The notes under the pieces: model-generated
The model's database searches: none
The model's input: only the letters and a program-made list of their open reading frames with translations
What the model was told of the DNA's origin: nothing
NCBI GenBank assembly: GCA_020091685.1
Contig: CM034604.1
Span: 3,027,820-3,091,819, forward strand
DNA: 64,000 bases
Direction of reading: 5' to 3'
Source of the DNA: Lutjanus erythropterus
Lineage: Eukaryota > Chordata > Actinopteri > Lutjaniformes > Lutjanidae
Shown: piece after piece, positions 23,334-35,924 of the stretch
Position numbering within the stretch: the stretch's first letter is position 1
Layout of the letters: each line of letters opens with the position of its first letter
Translations under genes and position numbers: made by a program

Positions 23334-24661
23334 TATTATTTCTGCTCCCTTTAAAAGTTTTTTGATTATTTCTTACAACTCATAAACAGACACTAATTTA
23401 TTCTGTGATCATTTAGCATTACTTTTAACCCTCAAAAACAGTTATTCCAGATCGGAATGAAAATCATGGTCATTTCATGATATAGTACAGTAAATATATT
23501 CCTCCTTTAACTAGCTTGTGATCTGGAGCGGTAGCTTTCAGCGTCTGTTACATTTTTCTTCTGTGTGCTGCGAGAGAATCTGGCAAGAAAACACGCCGGC
23601 CGTGAAATCCCTTCATGGCCAGGATGACTGACCAAGAACCCTTTCATCTGAGTGTTGCATTAGGATAGACTTGAAAAAATCTCAGCCTGTCCTTTAAAAT
23701 CATTAAAGGGGGGCAGGGGGGTGGCTCAGTACTCAACCTGCCAAGGGCAACTAAATGTCTGGGTCTGGCCCTGATAACATAGTCAGGCTTTTACTGTGAA
23801 ACTGGCTGTTGTCAAGGAGAATCAAACAGCCTGACTGCTCTCCTGACCATGTGGGCAGTGTGTGTTTTAGTTGACCAGTGTGTGTGTGTTTGTGTCCACA
23901 ATCCTCTCCTATTATCGACCAGCAGCAGGGTGTCTTTATCTCCTGCCATGCACCGAGCTCTTCACTCTGGCAGGCTGTTGGGCAACCCAGTTGCTCTGGC
24001 ACGGCATCACAGCCTCGTTTTTGGAAAGAGCTCCACCGCCCCGTCACTCCTGGGTAGTGCTGAACTTCTGACCTCCTTCTGTCTTGGAGACAAGTGTCAC
24101 CGCTCTGTAAATCCCCTAATCCTTTTTCACCAAGAATCTATCGTAATAAAAATGCATGGCGTCGAAAAACAGGTACAGCCTCGTTCCTGCTTCTGCTGCA
24201 AAGACGGCCAAGCCTGTCTCCGTTTCAGAAAGACATAATTCCTGTGAATTCCAGTCTATGGTGGAGAGAAGATGAGTGGGCTCAATTTTTGCCATCTCTA
24301 CTTACCATCTGTTGTATCTGCCTCATATTGCCTGTGTGTAAAGTAAGCCTGTTTCAGCATGTAAAGCCGCGAGAACAGGCGGAGCTGAATGCAGCTGAGC
24401 GAGTGACCGGCTAATCCCCTTAACACATGGGACAGCGCCGGCACCAGCTCTAATTGATTCCCCAAAATGACTGGGGCTGAACCTGTGAGGGAAATGAAAG
24501 GTTTGAGATTCCTGCGTGGGATGAGGCTTCCAGCAGCAGCGGCGGGCGCCAGGATCTCCAGGTGCTCCACGTCTCAATCTAGAATCATGAGATAAGAAAT
24601 GCAGATTGAAGATGCTGCAATGAAAATAAATTTACTAATAAGCTTTACAATCCCTACTTCT
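23334..24661. other. Repeat-poor stretch, possible conserved element at 24060-24440
   Basis: Short (TG)n lies at 23879-23893. Overlapping frames of 66-129 codons on both strands (23751-24577) share no recognisable domain. 24100-24440 is mixed-complexity text of the kind seen in conserved non-coding elements. No splice-bounded exon was convincing. Confidence 0.35.
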
Positions 24662-25190
24662 TTAAAAAGATAGATTATTTGAAGTAGGGTTATATGAGGT
24701 ACTTATCCATAGTCAGGTTAGCAGCAAAAAGAATTTTATACCTCAAAAAATTAATATCACCTTAAGTGCACGTTATATTTAGAATATTTTCACTGCTTTA
24801 CCTTAACTTATTTTACAAAAAACAGTAATTCTACCTTACAGAACACAGGAGCTGCTGGTCTACCACTGACTTGATCTGTTAGTGTCTGTGTTATTGTGCG
24901 ACGTCAGTGAATGACTGATTTTGTCAATGGAGTTTGGTTGGTTTGGAGAGAGGGATGTCTGGCTTATAAAACAACCATTTCCTCTCAGAAAAGGCTGTCT
25001 GAAGGCAAGGTACAGTGGTGAAATTATTCTAAATATAATGTTGACGTTAAGTGATATTGAAGTTTTAGGTGGCTAACAAACATTTAGCTTAGCTTCTGTG
25101 CTGGTTCTTCAAACTATCCACTGTATGTTATATACTATGGACAGGTACCTCATACAACCCCATTTCAAATAATCTGAACTATCCCTTTAA
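24662..25190. mobile_element. TTAA-flanked foldback MITE family A, copy 2
   Basis: It runs from TTAAAAAGATAGATTATTTG to CAAATAATCTGAACTATCCC followed by TTTAA. The left arm (aatatcaccttaagtgcacg, tagaatattttcactgcttt) is answered in inverted order on the right (cagtggtgaaattattctaa at 25014-25033, then gttaagtgatatt), so the two halves can pair. The centre includes gagctgctggtctacc, the empty site for the family B insertion at 20330. It is non-coding. Confidence 0.85.
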
Positions 25191-25792
25191 TGCATGACGA
25201 ATATGAAGGCATACAGAGCAAATATTCATATTTTCCTATAATTTGTATATTTGTGACCTGTGCACATGGAAATTGATAGTCTGCCCTGTAAGCCAGAAGA
25301 TAGAGCTGCAGCTACCACATCTGAGTAGATTTTTGTTTTGATGGAAATATTTAGTCCAAGTGAATGTCAACATATTTTAGCTTTATTTAGTTGTACATTT
25401 TTCCAGTATAATGTCATGATGTGTAACAGGAGAATGAATCAATGGTCAGGTAAAAGCTATTTGAAAATCTGCAGAGTTCTAGTGGAAGTTGCAGCTGTGC
25501 CAACAGTAGAATGACTAAAATCTAAATGATGATGAAATAAAAAGAATAAATCATCTCTGTTTGAAGTTAGAATTAGGTGTGAGGTCTCTTGTATGTTTAA
25601 TCTTGGGGTTAAACATACAATATGTAAGTTCTGCTGTGAGGGGTCTCTCAGGTTAAAACAATAACAAAAAGTTTGATGGTGTTGTGAAGTACCATGGGAG
25701 TTATTGTATATACTGTTAAACAACTGCCATAGCTGAGGATGATCTATTTGATGTGACTCAGGCAGAAATCATGTTCATGGATGAGGTAATAT
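25191..25792. other. Unassigned non-coding stretch
   Basis: AT-rich, no recognised repeat or exon. Confidence 0.4.
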
Positions 25793-26442
25793 TTAAAGGG
25801 ATAGTTCACCCAGAAATGAAAATTCAGTCATTATCTGCTCACCCTCATGCTGATTGAGGGTTGGGTTTATTTTGTTATTTTTTATTTTGTCTGCAAAACA
25901 ATGCAGCTACTTAAATCATCTCCCAAACAATGGATGTGAATGGTGACCAATTTTCAAACAGAAAAAAAGACAACAGAAAAAAAACAAACATAAAATGCCC
26001 CATACTGCTCATCTGGTGTAATCTGAGATTCCTAAAGTGATGGCCTGCAGTTCAGACACCGTCACACCACACACACCCAGTTCAGACGGTGTCCACGCAC
26101 ACATGATCGTGGTTCCAAGCTAAGGATCTACAGTGAAGATTCAGGCTAAAAACATGGCCTAAATGACGTCTTTCAACTCAACTTGGGATGTCGGGGCTTT
26201 AGGAGACTTGGATTACACCAGACGAGCAGTATGGAGGCATTTTATGTTTTTAATCTGTTGTTTTTTTACATTTGAAAACTGGCCACCATTCACTTCCATT
26301 GTTTGGGAGATTCTGCAGAACTGTTTTCCTGTGAAACTCCAGCAGTGTTTTGTGGACTAAAGAACTAAACCTGACCTTCAGTCAGCTTGAGGGTGAGTAG
26401 ATAATGACTGAATCTTCATTTTTGGGTGAACTATCCCTTTAA
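25793..26442. mobile_element. TTAA-flanked foldback MITE, second family (650 bp)
   Basis: TTAA lies at 25793-25796 and 26439-26442. Arms at 25797-25847 and 26388-26438 pair with three mismatches over 51 bp (AGGGATAGTTCACCCA...). Pairing resumes inside (caaacaatggatgtgaatgg versus caatggaagtgaatggtgg read in reverse), so the arms extend to about 150 bp. The AGGGATAGTTCACCCAAAAA terminus is extremely common in fish. It is non-coding. Confidence 0.9.
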
Positions 26443-26724
26443 GTTTTTTGACATGTTTTATTTTCCAGGAAGTTGTGGCAACTAGCAACTAGCTAGCAAA
26501 AGCAAGTAGGGAATTTCTCAGCATTTGACAATTGGTAGAAACATTTTGGATGATTTAAATACACAACTCAACAACATGTCTGTCAAAAATGTTACATATT
26601 ACAGCTTTAAGTCAAAAATTAGGTTAATAAACAACTTTTTAGGTTACAGTTTTGCTACCTTATCCAAAAAGTGACAAGACAACCCAATGTGAGTCAACAA
26701 GAACTTATATCAGAAATTCTGATG

Positions 26725-27294
26725 TGAAACCACCATCATATAAGCCAAATATTGCTCTTTCCAAAGCCAGCAGACTCCTTAAGGAAAAACAGTAATTTTA
26801 CTTTTCAGAACAGAGGAGTAGCTGGATTATTGGTTAGTTAGTTTGTATTATTATGTGACTGCAGTGTTTTAAAAGGTTAGTTCAGAAGTACCAAAGTACC
26901 ACAATAATCCCAAGAAACGAACCAATTGAGGCAGCAATAGACCAGCAACTTCTGTATTCTGTAAGGTAAAATTACTGTTTCTATCTATTTTTTTCTATTA
27001 TTTGAGTCTGTTTTTTTGGAGAGAGCATTATTTGGCTTAAATGACAGTGGTTTCCTGTTAGAAAAGGGTGTCTGATGGCAATTTGAAGTGGTGAAAATAT
27101 TCTAAAAATACCATTGCTGAACCTAAACTGATACTGATTTTTTTTTTAGGTTTGCTGCTGATCCTGTCCACACGTTGCTTAGCTTCCATGCTTGCACTGA
27201 TCTGCTTCTCCAAACTGGGAGGCGTGTCGACCTCCATCTACTCTAGGTAAGTACCATAAAACTCTGCTTCAAATAATCTGAACTATCCCTTTAA
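26725..27294. mobile_element. TTAA foldback MITE family A, copy 3 (left end lost)
   Basis: 26727-26890 reads in the family A left-arm orientation (tatataagccaaatattgct, aacagtaattttac). 26925-27294 reads in the inverted right-arm orientation (gtaaggtaaaattactgttt, gaaaatattctaaaaatac) and ends TCTGAACTATCCC with TTTAA. The left terminus is missing. Confidence 0.75.
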
Positions 27295-28353
27295 GGCTAC
27301 AAACATTTTCAACTTCTGACTTTTCCAAGCGAAGAGAGATGTTCGATTTTTTCCTCCCGCCTCCCTCTCGCTCCCATCATATATTTATAGAATCTCTTTC
27401 AGGGGTTGGGAAGGCAGAAAAAGAGATTATGATGGTTCCTCTGAGGACTGTCCTTCGTGCCAAACTTCTCTATTTTTTTTTTCCCTCTCCCTTTGCATCC
27501 AGACATCCCTCCTGATTAGGCTGTCAGGTTTTTTTTTTTCCTCCCAGACATCTCAATTTGTAAACATCTGAAAACATTTCCATCTCACGCTGTGTCATTC
27601 TCGCAACAGATGCAAGCAGACGCTGCAAATGAAAGAACCACAACATTATGCTATCAAATGCGAGCACTTGGCCTTGGATCTTTAGCGCTTACAAATAGAG
27701 ATTCATATATCACTCTAAGTGCGATGAGTGTTTGCATGTGTTTAGCAAAGACGACCATCTTTAAAGTCCTCTTTTATTCACAGCATTAATAGTTCTTGAT
27801 TGAAATTTCCTTGAAGTTTCCTTCAAGTATCTTTTTATGATGCGGTTTAGCTGCTTTTTAGCAAGCAGTTGTGAATCTTTAAAGCACATGTGTGATGTGA
27901 CATACAGCCTCTGGATACGCTGGCCTAATTAGCAGTTACTGCACACAGTCATGGATCCAGTGGTGCATACTGCTGTCCTACATTCTTGTATACCATCAAT
28001 GCCTCCCTGAGAGAGTCTGTGACTGATGGGATGTGAGTGCCTGAGGAAAACACACCAGCATCACCTCCTGTTACACATCTATTCACTGCTGTGCCAACAG
28101 TGTCTTTCTCTTTCATAGAATTTAAGTCACAAAGTCACCCCACTGTACAGTCAATAATAATGATCAACAAAGATTTTGAAACAAATTGTGGATATTTACA
28201 TAAAATTGAAAGACGTCTTTGGAGAGACAATGAATGTTCCTTCAGCCTCCAGGTCTCTGAGCGGGAGGGGCTGAGTACATGTTTGATTGACAGCTGAGCC
28301 AGCAGGGGCATAGACCCAATATAACAAACTGGTAATGTTAGCTGACAGATAGC
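27295..28353. other. Repeat-poor block, conserved-element-like
   Basis: Two pyrimidine tracts (27470-27500 and 27530-27545) and mixed-complexity text to 27900 (attcatatatcactctaagt). No repeat or exon is recognised. It could be a conserved regulatory element. Confidence 0.3.
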
Positions 28354-28710
28354 ATCTGAGCGATATAGACAAAATATCACAGTATTTCTAACTAAATACC
28401 TCAATATCGATATGTATCAATATTGTGATAATATAGTACTGTATAGTGGTGACTATTGATGTTTTCACACAATATTCAGAATGAGATTTTTGCAAATTAA
28501 TCATCAGTAATGTGCATATAATAACTCATTGGCTAAAAGTGAATGATAGAAAAGTCTGGTAAGTTCAGAGAATCACATGACTTTACTGTAATGCAGTAAA
28601 ATGCATTACAGGAAAAGACAGGACTTATGTCATATCATGATATAATGATATCCAAACTCTAAGCCAATATCTAGTCTCATATCAGCATCAGTATAATATC
28701 CCCAGCTCTA
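28354..28710. mobile_element. MITE with CTGAGCGATAT / CCCAGCTCTA termini
   Basis: The left ctgagcgatatagac and the right atatccccagctcta match the ends of a common fish repeat (GAGCTGGGCGATAT in reverse). The interior is rich in atatcgatat, tattgtgata and tatcatgatataatgat, as usual for it. It is non-coding. Confidence 0.75.
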
Positions 28711-29546
28711 AGTGGTCTTTAAAAATAAGAATCAAACCATTAGAGTCTTCAATCTTATTAATTTTGTTCAGTTTGCTTATACTGATGTGCTAATTAGCTA
28801 ACTAATATGGAGGGTGATTAGCATTAGCAGTAATTTTTCCTGGGTAGCAAGTCCTCCAAATGCTGTTATCTGATGAAACACTTAAACCTGCATTAATATT
28901 CCACATTGCACTCATATTTCCATATTAATGACAGATCAGATGAATGTGTAATGTGAAAGGTGTTGTTCACACTGACAAATCCACAGAGAATTATCACCAG
29001 ACTAGTTCCCCTCAGCTCTACGTTCAGACCGGCACTTTGTGATGGAGAGGTAGTTATTCTAACCCAAACCGTGGTCTTGTCCTAAACCCAACCAAGTAGT
29101 TCTGGGACTTAAACAGGACCTTTACTTAAAAAGTGTAATCGGATGTTTCATATTTATTATTGCTAAGTTGTGCCGAGTATTACAATAAAATTGAAAAGTT
29201 GTCTCCTTGTACACAAATCTAACATATTAAATTTCAGGCCTTCATTAACTGTTATGAGACCCTGTTGCCATGTAGCATTTTAGTGTCTAGTAATACATAG
29301 AGTTCTAAGGTGCATAATAAATGGTGATATGATTACTAAGCTTAGAAAAAAAGTGATTTGTGATTTCCAGCTGTAGGCAGTAAGGTCTGGTTGTGTTAGG
29401 TACAAAAACCAGTGCTGACTGGAATGGAATGAATGGCAACAAATAGTGGTCCCTCCTTCTTGAGTCACACACTGAACACGCATGTCAACACATCCGTCCA
29501 CCCTGACCTCTTGTTACACTAACTTGATTCACACTACACACACAGT
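28711..29546. other. Mostly unassigned; family K fragment at 29055-29117
   Basis: tctaacccaaaccgtggtct followed by aaacccaaccaagtagt is a short piece of repeat family K. The rest is unremarkable AT-rich sequence. Confidence 0.4.
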
Positions 29547-30000
29547 GTCATGCTACTTTGGTCTTGGGGAAGATTAGTCATGATGAACCCCACCTTAAGA
29601 GGATATGGGTGGTTTTAGGAATTGGAACTAACAATTGTGGAGGTGGGTGTGGTTGCCAGTCAGCTGCTGGGGAGAGAGGTGTTGGGGGGGTGGTTCATGA
29701 GAGTAGTATCAGGTGAGTTGATTGACGCAACTGCTGCTGTTTTTTCTGATTTTTTTCTCTCCCCTTTTTCATGCAGTTGCGTGTGGGCCCTCAGAGGACT
29801 CCTGACCAGACAAAGGAGAGGAACTCTGCCTGAGTTTTTGGTTAAAATTAAACAGACTGGAAGATGTGCTGGAGGAGCCGGGCAGCCATACGCACATGTG
29901 GTGTATTGATGATTTTGTTGTTGTTGTGTTCTGGGTAGTAGTGTCACCATAAAAGTTTTGCAAACAGTCTGAGTGCTGAATCTGTACTGGGGGAACTCAC
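29547..30000 (+). other. Exon-like stretch with a 64-nt candidate intron; possible LTR
   Basis: A clear donor (atcag|gtgagt, 29713) and a strong acceptor (tctctcccctttttcatgcag, 29776; bounded by a long pyrimidine tract) frame a 64-nt candidate intron, a normal size for fish. Removing it shifts the frame and gives a stop within ten codons, so a coding exon is not supported. Further on, ccataaaagttttgcaaac and ctcacagtggtagcaagacg resemble an LTR polyadenylation region followed by a primer-binding-type TGG. Either a spliced non-coding transcript or a decayed LTR would fit. Confidence is low. Confidence 0.3.
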
Positions 30001-30469
30001 AGTGGTAGCAAGACGGCTATACAGTATATGCTGTCTTTTGTCCAGTCTCTTTGATCAGCAGGAAAAGGTGCAGGACAAGATATGACATGTCCTTGCTTTT
30101 AGATAGGAAGGAGACATTAACTAGAAAGCTATGGTTGGTTGCAGTTATTGCTCTATTCAATTTTAAGGTTCAAAACAGCTACTAATGAACCTTGTGTGGA
30201 GACAGTTTAATCAGACAGTGTTTCCAAGGTCAAGAATGAAGTTAAATTTTGTACTTTCAAGCCAGCATGGATGAGGAGACCTTAAAGAACTCTGAATGAT
30301 GGAAATTTTGACGTCTATAGTTCCATGACAACTGGGTCAATCCGTCTGCTGAGGAATATCATCTGATCCAATCAAAGGTTCCACAACTGCAAAGCTACTG
30401 AGGGAACCTTGTGATTAGATTGTTTTGTCAACAATGCAAATAGTTTTAAAATGAAACTAGTGCAGAGGC
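30001..30469. other. Unassigned non-coding stretch
   Basis: Nothing recognised. Confidence 0.4.
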
Positions 30470-31050
30470 CAGTCAGGGTTTGACCGTTTGGAGCACGTAC
30501 CTGTTGGGAATGGGACAATTTTTTGGTATTTCTATTTGCAGTACTGTTGGGGGTATGTGCCCATTCAGAGCATGTGCCCATTTGGAGTGGGCTGATTGCT
30601 TGCTCTGTTCTTGCAAACTGCTCTTCCCCTCAACTTCACACTCGACGCTGCACTCCTTTCGGTTTTTAACAATACACCTGACAAGTGTAACGTTGATTGG
30701 ATGAACTGTTCTCAAGATTTGTGAAGGACAATCAAACACACATTTTGCAAAAATCCAAAAAAGTTACTTTTTATGGCTCAGAGATGTTTTTAAAATATTT
30801 GATGAGGACTGCTTAAAATTTGTAGATTAGGACAAAGAGATCTAGATAATATTTTGTTTCTGAGACTTGCGGTTCAAAAGTTACAGGCCAAAATGTAAAG
30901 TTTGTTGTTGTAGCACAGCCATCAGGCAACCTGCACCAAATTTGACAGTGCACTCACTCAGGTCCTCAGCTACACACCTGCCAAGTGTGAACTCGATCAG
31001 ATGAACAGTTAGCAAGATTTGAGAAGGACAGTCATACACACTGCAAATGT
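30470..31050. repeat. Two diverged direct repeats of about 100 bp (family M)
   Basis: 30640-30740 and 30941-31040 share tacacctgacaagtgtaac / acacacctgccaagtgtgaa, ggatgaactgtt / gatgaacagtt and gtgaaggacaatcaaacaca / gagaaggacagtcatacaca. The text matches a common fish repeat from memory. An internal cattcagagcatgtgcccat motif is duplicated near 30540-30590. Confidence 0.65.
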
Positions 31051-31184
31051 ACTGCAATGCTACTTGCACTAGTGCATAGACAAAAGACACTGCTGTTAAA
31101 GCAAATTACATATCAAACTCTGTTTTGGGTACTGATTTTTCCCCAAAACACAGCATAGGATACACCTGCCTGATTCCCCCATGT

Positions 31185-31513
31185 TCAGAAAAATGACATA
31201 AAATTGCCCCTATGGATGCCCCTGTGGTAGATAAAAGTGCCCTTCCACTTGCAAAAACATCTTGTGGACAGAACATGGTGAAATGTCATACAGGCTGCCC
31301 TGCATGCTACAAAATTATTTGGTCTCTTTGTACCTTTAAATTATTTAAATAGTACCCTATGTGTTTTCATTACAGATGTGTGGTAGTCTCAAGTCCCTAA
31401 ACTAGGGACAGGAATGATTTAACCAGAAACATATCACAAATACCATAAATGCTGTGTACAGGTGGTGCCCTTTTTTTCACCCCTGCCCCTCAGACAGCCG
31501 AGGTCCGCCACTG
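31185..31513. mobile_element. CAGTGGCGGAC-type MITE, unexpanded relative
   Basis: The end tgcccctcagacagccgagg followed by tccgccactg matches 44252-44276. Upstream, gataaaagtgcccttccact and ggtgaaatgtcatacaggct resemble single units of the array at 43490-44190. This is the un-expanded form of that element. Confidence 0.65.
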
Positions 31514-33277
31514 AGAGGACGTGTAGAACATGCAGAATGACCGCAGGTAAACATTAGTAAGTCTAGCATGTTGAAACGCGTGCATATTCTCAGGAGCGTG
31601 TTTAATCAAAGCGAGCACTTGACTTTAACATTTCACTCAGAACATGACAGTACATAGTTCAGCCTGACACCTCTTCACAGATCCATCCCAGACAACAACA
31701 GTTTGTTATTTCACTCAGTTCTTCTTTACTGCTACTTCAGATGTTTGGTTCCTGAAGTGGAGATCCATGTTAGAGAGCAGAATTTCATCAAATGTTTCCA
31801 TTGTATAAAGTGACTAATCTTTTTAATCCCCCAGTCAGATCGCCCTTTAAATAGAGTGACAAACAGATAGGGTGGATTAAGAGGGAGAAAGGGCAGCCTG
31901 CTCTCAACAGAAAAACACTTTAGGAGAAGTCGGAGCACCAAAGCAAGAGGGGAGTGATAAAACAGGCTGTCCTTGGTAAAAACGTACTTCACTCAGAGGA
32001 TTTTGAAAGGTGAAAGTTCATGAGGAGGCTTGGCTGGCATATTTCATATACTGAGTAATGAACAGTGTTTTCTGATAATAAAATATTACTTCAAATTCTC
32101 AAATAAAAGCTACTGTTCCACTAAGGCATTTTGGAGAATATGTACCCCCCCTGCAAAAAAAAAAAACACTTACTCTGAATGTAATTACTTCACAGGTTGT
32201 GTGAGTCATGTCACCACCTTGAGGTTGCTAGACAACCGGCACAGACTGCAGGAAGTCACTGCCTGGCCAAGACATAGTACAAAAACCATGGGAGCCTTGT
32301 TATACTTAAAGACGGGGTGCAAGATTAGTATGGCAGCAGTATGAATTAACACTTGGAAACACTATTTTCTGCAATATACAGCCTTCAGTCTTCCTCAGTG
32401 AAGCTGCTCTTCAATATAAAGATAAGTTTATATTGCACTATTGTATATAAATAAAAATATTAGATATTTTTGTGCTTTCAGCAGTCAATGAAAGACAAAA
32501 GCGCACAAAGGCAACCATTTACTGCATACTGTTGTTAGAAACTAAGTCCAATTAGCTGATAATTAGCCTCATCAGCCAGCGTCAGTAATCAACTTGCACA
32601 GTATTAAACCATTAATTGCATCAATAAATATACATATTAGATGTGTAAACTTAAGCTCTCTAAGCCAAACTCCCTTTAAGAAATATGTCATTTTAATAAT
32701 TTCTGAGGTGTCTGTGAAAACACCTAAGTTCAGAAATACAACATAAAAGGTGTCATGTGTCAACAGTCTTCCTGTCAATTCAGAATCAAATAATCCAGAA
32801 ATATTGAAACTGTATTTCTGTACAAACAAATGTTATATTTTGGATTTAGATTTTCAGCTGGCTACCAGTCCCTGTTGGTTAGCCGCGCTATTTTAGTTGA
32901 AGAATTGATCAGACTCATAACACTGTATAACACATTATTTGAGGAGGTTTTTTTAAGCTGTTACCAAATCAACTACCTTGTTTGCTAAATGTTTTGTTTT
33001 ATTTTTTGCCATGGTGCCAAATATTTTTCCTTGGCATAGCTCAAATGCTTACAAGTAGCATATTAATTGAGATGCATAATAAAGATGTGGGGCAAAAGAC
33101 TCCTATTTGCACATTACAACCCTGAAAGTAGGTGTTGTTTTAACACTTTTCCCTTTTGTATAAATTATGAGATATGACATGTTAAGTAGTAGTAGTAGGT
33201 TAGCTGTTTCCCTGTTTCCAGTATTTATGCATCTTCATATTGAACGGACATGAAAATGGTATGGATGATCTCATTTA
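31514..33277. other. Unassigned non-coding stretch
   Basis: No repeat or exon recognised. 31540-31720 is repeat-free mixed-complexity sequence. A short A-run lies at 32155-32165. Confidence 0.4.
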
Positions 33278-34217
33278 AAGGTAGAATCAGCAGGATTTGT
33301 CTGGGCTGTTTGTAAACGCACCAGAAAGATAAGTTTATTGTTATGTCTCATTTCCAGGACGTGAAATATTGACGTTTAGAGTTGGTAAAGGGTCCTGAGC
33401 AGCAAAATAATGAGAAAATATGGAAATGCAGGCAGAGGGCTGCAGGATTTCTGCAGATGCAGACACAATCACACACTTCTATGGGGCTTTTCCACCAGAG
33501 CTTTTGCACGTGCAAAGTCAAACCGTGCCACACTGATTTCCATTTCCATAAACACTCTTATTGCGCTGAGCTGTGCCAAGCCGTGCCTGAGATGAGCTTA
33601 CTCTGGAGTCGGGCTAAACTGAGTCCAGCCCACCTCCAAGGGGGATATAGTGATGTCTCACCGGCCGCAACCAACCCGCGACAAGCCTCCTTTCTCCCTT
33701 TCGAACAAGCGAGGATTGTGATACTCAGCTCGTGTGTGTGCAGGAGAGCAGAGAGAAAGATGTTTCTTAAAGTCTCTTTATGTTCAGCTCTCAGTACTTT
33801 TGTAGCTTCTAACTGAATCTCTACACAATGTAGTTTATCTTTTCTGTCGCTGTTTGTACTTTCAGGTATCTGCATTATTTTACCGTTTCATATTTGTTAA
33901 GTTTCTGAAACCGTTTAAATAACAGATCAACAGTGGACTTCTATTGTGAAGGAAACAGCATGTTTATCCCAGTGACATATACGAATGGTTTATCCAGCAC
34001 TTTTTAGCCGCTCAACTCCTCGAACTCGTCTCCAAGCAGGTAGCCCTGTTGTAATGGAAATGCAAACCCCTGCCATGCTGGGCTGAGTCAAACCAATTCA
34101 AGCCAGGCCACTAGTGGGTCATAAGTGATAACTGTCAAAAGAGATTATGTTTCTATGAATCTGTATTAATTAAGCAAATAAGTATATTCACCCAAATATC
34201 TCCGGACTAGTCCTTTA
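33278..34217. mobile_element. Probable composite of two MITEs, TTAA-type ends
   Basis: It opens catttaaaggtagaatcagc and closes tatctccggactagtccttt then AAAC, both typical fish TTAA-MITE end texts. Within, 33490-34110 starts cttttccaccagagctttt and ends gttgtaatggaaatgcaaac, resembling another fish element with a TTTCCA/TGGAAA inverted end. The pairing of the outer ends is weak, so these may be two separate fragments. Confidence 0.4.
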
Positions 34218-35924
34218 AACAAAATTCACAGCAACATCACCACATTTAAAAAGTATTTTTCCAGCAGAACTTTTAAATAGAGAGGGATGATGACAGTCAC
34301 TTATGTGAATATATACTTCTGTTTTGTTGGAGTTAAAACCCAAACAGCGGCGATGATGTTTGGCTGAAATGAAACACATCAGACCTCTTTATGACCCGTA
34401 AGCTCCGACTCGGCGAGAACTGATTGGGTCTTCATTTTAAAATGCGGGGCTTGTCAGGAGATGATGCCAGTGGCTGTAAACTGTTGCACATCCCTGGTGA
34501 GCTACAGAGTCCCCTGTCAGAAACCCAACGGGAGGCTGTCGCCAAGACAGCGCTTTCTACCCACTTCCACACTTTAGACACGAGCATTTTTCTCTCTTTA
34601 AACTCAAGGGAGTGAAATAAACAAATAAAATGTAAATATGAAACAGAGGAGGTGAGGAAGGAAAGAACTTTTTTCAAAGGCCGGTTTGTTTCTGTCAAAC
34701 AATGTTTTAACATTTCATGGCTCCTCATGAAATGATTCAGGCAAAGTAGCAGAAATCAATTATACAATGCTAAATCTTCTATTATCCAAAGCCCCTTCAA
34801 GAGACTCAGTAATGTTCACATAGCAGGTGCAGTGATAAGATCCAAAGATCCGCTGTTCTGATTTCTCCCGCCTCAGACTGAATTTAACAATACCTATTGC
34901 TGCATTTATACTACGTCTCCAAAGACTTGTCCATTAAAATGTTATCAAAAGCCAATACATTACTGATAAATGCACTCTTCAGCTGCCTTAATACCCATAA
35001 TTCATGGCAATAAAGTGAAATCCATCCAGCCTTCATCAATGTCAGCCTTTTATCAGTTTTTCAAATTGAATTAAAGTCATTGCCTCACTCAAAAGGGATT
35101 TAAAGCAACCTGCTTGGAATATTCCAGGCTTGTGAGCTTTCACTCTTCTGTCTGGAATGCCAAGCAACAATTAATCCCCATGAAATGGATCTCTGTGGCA
35201 TTGGCTGGAATTAAGGTGCTAACAAGAAGTCAATCAGGAGGATCAGCGGCCTGGCCACCTAGATATGCTAACTGATGGAAGGTGAATGGTCAGCTTATGT
35301 TCCAGTGGATCAAAAAGGCATCAGCTGGCTCTCAAGATGTCAGCATGTAAAAAACAGGGTGGGCCTACATCCACATATTATTGTAAGGTTATTTCGATTC
35401 AGTTTTTTATGCTTGAAAATTAGGACAAAACTGTTTTGGAGGGGGGGTTTACTCTTCAATTATACTGTAAAATATATTATATTATGTTATGTTATATTTT
35501 ATTATACTCTTGGCTATTACAGTAAACCTTGGAACAGGCCATACTGATTAAATTTTTTACCAAATGTAGCATAGTCATAGTCAGTAGCCATTTTATTTTT
35601 TAAAGTGTCTCAGACTTCTCTTAATGTTAATCAAAATACACATTATTAAACCGTAATTCTTATTTAGCTTTGATTTAGAAGGACTACAGAGTTGACATGT
35701 TATGGTGGAGACACATCTGATAGAAATATTATTGAATGAATTTGTCTAAAAATAGAAAGTTTACCTGTGCTTGAGCAGTATTCCTGCCTACATATTTCAT
35801 ACATCTATAAATCCTTTAAGAAAACATTTTCATCCAAAGAAATGTAATTAGATGGTACTAACAATTTTTAAAGTTTTCTTGATAGGACATTATTTGTCTC
35901 AGTTCTCAAGAATGGGTGCATTGT
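34218..35924. other. Repeat-poor block, conserved-element-like at 34740-35230
   Basis: 34740-35230 is free of recognised repeats and rich in TAAT/ATTA and aatattcc-type words (ttaatacccataattcatgg). 35463-35510 is AT-rich low-complexity sequence. No exon is supported. This is one of the better conserved non-coding candidates by appearance. Confidence 0.35.

Noticed and set aside
33382-33816. 144-codon plus-strand frame
   Set aside because: It crosses a probable MITE and overlaps a 105-codon minus frame; no recognised domain.
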